Shown here: piece after piece, positions 59,536 to 64,000 of the stretch
Position numbering within the stretch: the stretch's first letter is position 1
Layout of the letters: each line of letters starts with the position of its first letter
Source: Hyphomicrobiaceae bacterium
GTDB lineage: Bacteria; Pseudomonadota; Alphaproteobacteria; Rhizobiales; Hyphomicrobiaceae
Direction: 5' to 3'
Length of the DNA stretch: 64,000 nt
Assembly (NCBI GenBank): GCA_016793635.1
Contig: JAEUMD010000011.1
Location: forward strand, 124,001-188,000
Notes under the pieces: model-generated
Told to the model about the DNA's origin: nothing
Database searches by the model: none
The model's input: the letters and a program-made list of their open reading frames with translations, nothing else
Program-made: the position numbers and the translations under genes

Positions 59536-60561
59536 TCAAGCCAGAACGTCGGTGGTGAGTTCGCCCGGGTCTGGCTCCGGATCGTCCTGGGCAAAGGCTG
59601 CCGCCGCATTGACGATGGCGCGAACCTCCTTGTCGACGGCCTTGAGTTCGTCCTCGCCAACCCCGGCCTCGACCAGACGCACGCGCACCTGAGTGATCGC
59701 GTCATGATGCTCGCGCATTTCGGCGACCTCCTCCTTGGTGCGATATTTGGCCGGGTCCGACATCGAGTGGCCGCGGTAGCGATAAGTCATCATTTCGAGA
59801 ATGAACGGACCGTTGCCCGCTCGCGTCCATGCGCTGGCGAGGCGCCCCGCCTCACGCACCGCGCGGACGTCCATGCCGTCGACCTGCCAGCCGGGGATCG
59901 CGAACGACTGGCCGCGCTGGGAAAGGTTCGTCGTCGCCGAGGAGCGCTCGATCGCGGTGCCCATGGCGTAGCGGTTGTTCTCGATCACGAACACGACCGG
60001 GAGCCGCCAGAGCTCGGCCATGTTGAAGGCTTCATACACTTGGCCCTGGTTAGCCGCGCCGTCACCGAAATAGCACCACGTAACGGCACCATTGCCGCGA
60101 TACGAATTGGCGAAGGCCAGTCCAGCCCCGAGCGGCACCGAAGCGCCGACGATGCCATGCCCACCGAAGAAGCCCGCCTCCTTCGAGAACATGTGCATGG
60201 AGCCGCCCTTGCCCTTGGAGTAGCCGCTCCGGCGCCCCATCAACTCCGCCATCACGCGGCCGGCATCCATCCCAGAGGCCAGCATCTGGCCATGGTCGCG
60301 GTAGGTCGCGATCACTTGATCGCCTGGCAGGGCCGCCATGGTGAGCCCAGTCACGACGGCTTCCTGTCCGATATAGAGGTGGCAGAATCCGCCGATGAAC
60401 CCCATGCCATAGAGCTGGCCGGCCTTTTCTTCGAAGCGGCGGATCAGCAGCATGTCGCGATAGGCCGCCATATCCTCCTCGCGGCTGAAGGCGGGCGGCG
60501 TCACGGGCTGCTCGGGCAGCGGCGCGGCGGGTGGCCGCGCGGCGCGGATGTGATCGGGCAT
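59536..60561 (-). CDS. pdhA: Pyruvate dehydrogenase E1 alpha
   Basis: 341 residues from MPDHIRAARPP. Thiamine diphosphate motif GDGAANQGQVYEAFNMAELWRLPVVFVIENN (about 164-194), the preceding GHGIVGASVPLGAGLAFA, and the phosphorylation-loop-like TYRYRGHSMSDPAKYRTKEEV. The N-terminal LLIRRFEEKAGQLYGMGFIGGFCHLYIGQEA is the family signature. First of the pdh genes, 75 bases before pdhB. Confidence 0.96.
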   Translation of the reverse strand: MPDHIRAARPPAAPLPEQPVTPPAFSREEDMAAYRDMLLIRRFEEKAGQLYGMGFIGGFCHLYIGQEAVVTGLTMAALPGDQVIATYRDHGQMLASGMDAGRVMAELMGRRSGYSKGKGGSMHMFSKEAGFFGGHGIVGASVPLGAGLAFANSYRGNGAVTWCYFGDGAANQGQVYEAFNMAELWRLPVVFVIENNRYAMGTAIERSSATTNLSQRGQSFAIPGWQVDGMDVRAVREAGRLASAWTRAGNGPFILEMMTYRYRGHSMSDPAKYRTKEEVAEMREHHDAITQVRVRLVEAGVGEDELKAVDKEVRAIVNAAAAFAQDDPEPDPGELTTDVLA

Positions 60562-60730
60562 CGGGCTCGCGTCTCGGTATCTTCGGGCCGCGGCAGGGCG
60601 GCACGCGAGCCTATACCAGGGGAACGGCAGCGCCAACGGTCAGAGGGGAATGCAGCCGGCTCGGACGCCCTAGGTGCGCTCAGTTGCACGGGAGCCGTGT
60701 TGCGCAGCCATCGAAGCTGTAAAGCGCACC

Positions 60731-61057
60731 CTAACGTCCGAGGGCAACGCGGTCATCGGGATGCACAAATCCGAGGACGTCGCGGGCAATCTCTTCGACG
60801 ATGTCGGGATGGGGCCGCTCGGGATAGAGCAGCGCCACGTCGCGCTGCAGCATCGCACGCACGGTCTCGAGTCCCTTGATCTCGAACTCCAGGGCTGCGG
60901 AGCGGGAGATCAGGCTAGTTCGGGTCTCGAGACCGTGCCTGCCATGGATCGCATGATAGGTGAAGTATCCCGTTAGCCCCAGGCAGCTAAGCAACACCAG
61001 GATTAGCCTGGGCCGGGTACGCCGATCATGGTTGGGTGTTTTACGCAGCACTGTCAT
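60731..61057 (-). CDS. ftsB: Septum formation initiator FtsB/DivIC family
   Basis: 108 residues from MTVLRKTPNHDRRTRPRL. One membrane helix (about 21-38, LILVLLSCLGLTGYFTYHAI), then a GRHGLETRTSLISRSAALEFEIKGLETVRAMLQRDVALL coiled coil, as in DivIC/FtsB proteins of the division complex. The order eno-ftsB-pdhA is standard in alphaproteobacteria, although here caspase and membrane-protein genes intervene before eno. Confidence 0.88.
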   Translation of the reverse strand: MTVLRKTPNHDRRTRPRLILVLLSCLGLTGYFTYHAIHGRHGLETRTSLISRSAALEFEIKGLETVRAMLQRDVALLYPERPHPDIVEEIARDVLGFVHPDDRVALGR

Positions 61058-61217
61058 TCGGGTGTTCGACTTGGAACAGGGATAGAGATAGCGCAACGTC
61101 CTTAAGACGCGGTAAAGCCATGTTCCGGTCGCAGAAGTTTTCTTCAATCGGATCGATCGGGGTCGGTCTCGGCCGATCCCTTTCCGCTCGACCAGCCCGC
61201 AGCCGCCGAGACCCGGG

Positions 61218-62954
61218 ATGCCCTTGAAATCGATCCTCGCAGCATTTCTCACCCTTCTCGCCCTCGCCGGAAGCGCCGCGGCCGAGAAGCGCGTCGCCCT
61301 CGTCGTCGGTAACGGCGCCTATGTCCACGCGCCGGCGCTCCCCAACCCGCTCAACGACGCGCGCGACGTCTCGGCAGCCCTGAAAGCCACGGGCTTCGAC
61401 GTGGTCGAGGCGCTCGATGCCGACAAAGCCAAGCTCGACGCGGCGCTGCGATCTTTTGCGGACAAGCTCGGCAACGCCGATGTCGCGCTGTTCTTCTACG
61501 CCGGGCATGGCCTTCAACTCGGGTTGCAGAATTACCTGGTGCCCATCGATGCCCAGCTCGAGCGCGAGCGCGACCTCGAGTTCGAGGCCGTTAAGCTCGA
61601 CTTTGTGATGCGGCAGATGGAAATCGACCGCGACGGCAAGACGACGATCGTCATTCTCGATGCCTGCCGCGACAACCCGCTAGCCCGGAACCTGGCGCGC
61701 TCGATGGGCACGCGCTCTGTTTCGATCGGCCGCGGCCTTGCTGCCGCTGCGACGGGACTCGGCACCTTCATCGCCTATGCGACGCAGCCCGGCAACGTCG
61801 CTCTCGACGGCGCTGGCCGCAACTCGCCGTTCACCACGGCGCTCGTGAAACACATGCGCGAGAAGGGCCGCAACCTTCCCGCGACCATGATCGAGGTACG
61901 CAAGGACGTCGTCGCGGCGACGAACGGTGCGCAGGTGCCGTGGGATCATTCGGCACTGACGGGCGAGTTCTACTTCGTGCCGGTCGAACTTGCATCGGCA
62001 CCGGCAAGAGGCAGCGTGACACCAGCCCCGGCCGCCTCGTCCGACGACATTACCGCGCTGAAAGAGCGCCTCGCCCGTCTCGAAGCCGAGGCGAAGACCC
62101 GCGACGCGGCCCCGGCGACCGGCTCGATGATGAGCGCGGACGGCATCCGTCTGGCCGAACTGCGCGCCCGCGCCGCGAACGTCGACGACCTGGTGAAAGA
62201 TCTGCAGAAGCGCTTGATGGACGCGCGTCGAGAGGAAGGCCGGGCCGCCAATTCGGAAGAGCGGATGAAACTGCTGCGGCGCTCGGGCGAGATCCAGATG
62301 GAGTGGACCCGGCGGGGTCTCGACCTGAAAAAGCTGCGCGACGAAATCGCCACGCTCGAAGGCAAGGCCGCGCCCTCCGGCGCCAACGCCGAAGACAAGG
62401 TGGCAGCAATTCCTCCGGTGACCCCGGCGCCCGATCCCAATGCCAGCGCGGCGAGCTTCGATGCCAGTGAGAACGTGCGCATCGATGGCACCGTGATCCG
62501 CACGTTCAAGGCACCGAGCCCAGACGCTTGCCGTAACGCCTGCGCCGACGAGGCCCGGTGTGTCGGCTACCAGCATGGCCGCAAGATTGGCGTCATGGGG
62601 CAGTGCGAGATGTTCTCCAAGATCGACAGCCGCCACGAGGATTCGAAGTGGCGCAGCGGCGTGCGCAAATCCGCTGGAGCAGGCGGAGCGAAGCTCGGCA
62701 CGCCATCGCGAACGAAGCAGGGCTTCGCCTTCTTCGAAAACGTCATGGCGGTCGGGAAGATGATCAAGTCCGCTGAAGCCGACGGCGCCGATAGTTGCAT
62801 GGTCGTCTGCCGCAACACCGCGGGCTGCACGGCGGCGGTCTTCTCTCAGCTCTCGCCCCAATCGAAAGCGTCGTGCATCGCTTTCGAATCGATCGAGAAG
62901 ACCTCGCCCCACCTGCTCAGCGGCTCGTCGGTGGTGATGCTGCGCCAACACTGA
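61218..62954 (+). CDS. Secreted caspase-family protein with PAN-like C-terminal region
   Basis: 578 residues. Signal peptide 1-22 (LTLLALAGSAAAEK). The caspase-like domain (about 23-245) has the dyad His in VALFFYAGHGLQL and Cys in VILDACRDNPLARN, followed by LGTFIAYATQPGNVALDGAGRNSPFTTALVKHM. A coiled coil follows (about 275-385). The last 165 residues hold two Cys-rich units (SPDACRNACADEARCVGYQHG and ADSCMVVCRNTAGCTAAVFS) resembling PAN/Apple domains. Caspase-PAN proteins occur in Hyphomicrobiales; substrates are unknown. It is divergent from ftsB. Confidence 0.85.
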   Translation: MPLKSILAAFLTLLALAGSAAAEKRVALVVGNGAYVHAPALPNPLNDARDVSAALKATGFDVVEALDADKAKLDAALRSFADKLGNADVALFFYAGHGLQLGLQNYLVPIDAQLERERDLEFEAVKLDFVMRQMEIDRDGKTTIVILDACRDNPLARNLARSMGTRSVSIGRGLAAAATGLGTFIAYATQPGNVALDGAGRNSPFTTALVKHMREKGRNLPATMIEVRKDVVAATNGAQVPWDHSALTGEFYFVPVELASAPARGSVTPAPAASSDDITALKERLARLEAEAKTRDAAPATGSMMSADGIRLAELRARAANVDDLVKDLQKRLMDARREEGRAANSEERMKLLRRSGEIQMEWTRRGLDLKKLRDEIATLEGKAAPSGANAEDKVAAIPPVTPAPDPNASAASFDASENVRIDGTVIRTFKAPSPDACRNACADEARCVGYQHGRKIGVMGQCEMFSKIDSRHEDSKWRSGVRKSAGAGGAKLGTPSRTKQGFAFFENVMAVGKMIKSAEADGADSCMVVCRNTAGCTAAVFSQLSPQSKASCIAFESIEKTSPHLLSGSSVVMLRQH

Positions 62955-63023
62955 TTCTTCGATTCCGCCGGAAAGCGGCGCTTTCAGTCTCCGCGCGTGC
63001 TTGTCTGTCAATTGACCCGACTG

Positions 63024-63383
63024 TCAAACGTTGCCGAGCTGGCCCAGCGCCCAACTACTCGCCATCGTCAGCGCGATCGCTGCCGCCATGACGACCGGCC
63101 AGCTGAGGCGGCTCGAATGCCAAGCCCCCAGGCCGCCGATCAGAAGGCTGCCGCCAAGGATACCGAGCGGACCGCCGAACAGAAATGCGGTAAAAGCCGC
63201 GCCCTGCAACGCCTCGCCGGCGACGGGACCACTTTTCCAAATCATCAGCGCGCCCATGACGAAGACACCGGCGAGGAAGCTCAACGGCGCGGCGGCCAAA
63301 GCGAGCAACGCACCAACCGCCAACCCGCGCCAACGCGAAGACTTCGACGGACCACGGTCAATCAATCCACTCACCTTCGGCAT
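63024..63383 (-). CDS. Small membrane protein (copy 1)
   Basis: 119 residues from MPKVSGLIDRGPS. Three to four hydrophobic segments, including ALLALAAAPLSFLAGVFVMGALM, FTAFLFGGPLGILGGSLLIGGLGAW and WPVVMAAAIALTMASSWAL. Unknown function. It resembles the next gene in the GGP-L/I-G segment and in the Trp-Pro-Val at the start of the last helix. Confidence 0.65.
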   Translation of the reverse strand: MPKVSGLIDRGPSKSSRWRGLAVGALLALAAAPLSFLAGVFVMGALMIWKSGPVAGEALQGAAFTAFLFGGPLGILGGSLLIGGLGAWHSSRLSWPVVMAAAIALTMASSWALGQLGNV

Positions 63384-63406
63384 CCGAGAGGCGCGAAGTT
63401 CCTGCC

Positions 63407-63730
63407 TCAATGCGTCGTCATGAAATGCAGCGCCCAGGCGCCGCACGCCGCGATGCCGAGAAGGATGATCCCGGCCACGGGCCATGTCAGGTGCTGCGCC
63501 AATCGCTGCAAGAGCCAGAACGTGAATGCCGTGCCCAGCACGAGGCCTATTGGGCCACCGATGAATATGGCCGAGTAGGCATCCGCAATCCGGCCCTCTG
63601 CGCTGCTCAACGGCCCGGTCACGGCGCGCCAAAGATGGATGCTTCCGGCCCCGAGGAAATACCACAACGGTGCGGCGGCAACAGCAGCGAGGCCACCGAA
63701 GAGATATCGTTGGTCCGCGACCGATGCCAT
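63407..63730 (-). CDS. Small membrane protein (copy 2)
   Basis: 107 residues from MASVADQRYLFGG. Hydrophobic segments LAAVAAAPLWYFLGAGSIHLW, YSAIFIGGPIGLVLGTAFTFWLLQ and LTWPVAGIILLGIAACGAWAL. It is related to the downstream gene by layout and by the FIGGPIG / LTWPV signatures, so the two look like a tandem duplicate. No family recognised. It follows the eno end by about 190 bases. Confidence 0.65.
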   Translation of the reverse strand: MASVADQRYLFGGLAAVAAAPLWYFLGAGSIHLWRAVTGPLSSAEGRIADAYSAIFIGGPIGLVLGTAFTFWLLQRLAQHLTWPVAGIILLGIAACGAWALHFMTTH

Positions 63731-63922
63731 ACGTCACGCGCTCCAGAAGCCGCCGCTCGATACGTAGGACGACCACTGCAGATCGCCATGAAAAAGCGGG
63801 TGCATTGTGTCCGGCTGGCGAGAAATGATCCGCACGGCTGGCATCAAAACACTTGCGGCGCCGGCATCGACGCAATCGCCGAGGCCGACGCCGCAAATGA
63901 CGTGATTACGAGGCTCCGCCGA

Positions 63923-64000
63923 TCAGGCAATGCCGCGGATGATGCCGCGTCCGGCGAACTTCGCCACGTCACCCAGCTCGCCTTCGATGCGGATGAGCTG
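63923..64000 (-). CDS. eno: Enolase, C-terminal 25 residues
   Basis: The window ends inside a minus-strand gene whose last codons read QLIRIEGELGDVAKFAGRG then IIRGIA and stop. This is the conserved C-terminus of enolase (phosphopyruvate hydratase; family pattern NQLLRIEEELG...AGR). Enolase upstream of ftsB and pdhA is the usual alphaproteobacterial order, supporting the call despite the short sequence. Confidence 0.85.
   Translation of the reverse strand, partial: QLIRIEGELGDVAKFAGRGIIRGIA

Noticed and set aside
63783-64000. Plus-strand open frame beginning MKKRVHCVRL near the window end
   Set aside because: It runs antisense through the enolase C-terminus and has no ribosome site or recognisable family.

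Overview
The window is high-GC DNA from an aerobic methylotrophic alphaproteobacterium, most likely of the Hyphomicrobiales. Three blocks support this. The first is a tetrahydromethanopterin (H4MPT) C1 island: beta-RFAP synthase, MtdB, Mch, Fae and their usual uncharacterised companions. The second is PQQ and lanthanide-linked genes: the pqqE 3' end and a Lut-type ABC system. The third is standard alphaproteobacterial housekeeping synteny: dusB-ntrB-ntrC-ntrY-ntrX-trkA-dat-hfq-hflX and eno-ftsB-pdhA-pdhB-pdhC-lipA. No tRNA, rRNA, CRISPR array, transposase or prophage gene was seen.

Layout. 1-2.5 kb: pqqE tail, a periplasmic cytochrome c, folK and an orphan LuxR-type response regulator. 2.8-12.2 kb: C1 core, with a pterin dehydratase on the minus strand, then on the plus strand beta-RFAP synthase, mtdB, an ATP-grasp protein, mch, a second ATP-grasp protein, a CitG-like protein and fae; a HisA-like gene (minus) and an ASKHA/MfnF-like gene (plus) follow. 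12.3-19.5 kb: a minus-strand run read from 19.5 down to 12.3 kb holding a secreted DUF3280-like protein, a NitT/TauT-type ABC transporter, mfnB, folB, an amino-acid-kinase-fold gene, a dihydropteroate-synthase-like gene and a DUF447 gene. Together these look like supply of the cofactors H4MPT and methylofuran. 19.9-24.7 kb: divergent cluster of ABC binding protein, beta-propeller, ATPase, permease and exported protein, matching the PQQ-dehydrogenase-associated (Lut, lanthanide uptake) gene order.

24.8-36.7 kb: accessory genes (DMT-like protein, IalB, orphan peptide-binding protein, acyl-CoA synthetase, a 47-residue secreted peptide in an AT-richer gap, a cyclic-nucleotide-binding domain protein, an RND efflux pair, a methyltransferase). 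36.7-50.4 kb: hflX, hfq, D-amino-acid transaminase, trkA, the two Ntr two-component systems, dusB and fused ispDF. 50.5-57.7 kb: marR, a tandem hairpin repeat, pncC, a COQ10-like gene, lipA, paired GlsB-type membrane proteins, paired lipoproteins and pdhC. 57.7-64 kb: the rest of the pdh operon, ftsB, a secreted caspase/PAN protein, two small membrane proteins and the eno 3' end.

The strongest unusual observation is in pyruvate dehydrogenase. The lipoyl domain of the E2 subunit (pdhC) lacks the lysine that carries lipoate, while E1-beta (pdhB) has an N-terminal lipoyl domain with an intact site. E1-beta may therefore carry the only swinging arm encoded here. Other leads are the ABC transporter overlapping mfnB, the secreted micropeptide, the 39-bp tandem hairpin repeat, the paired lipoproteins sharing a GxPxRIE motif and a nested inverted repeat between ntrC and ntrY.
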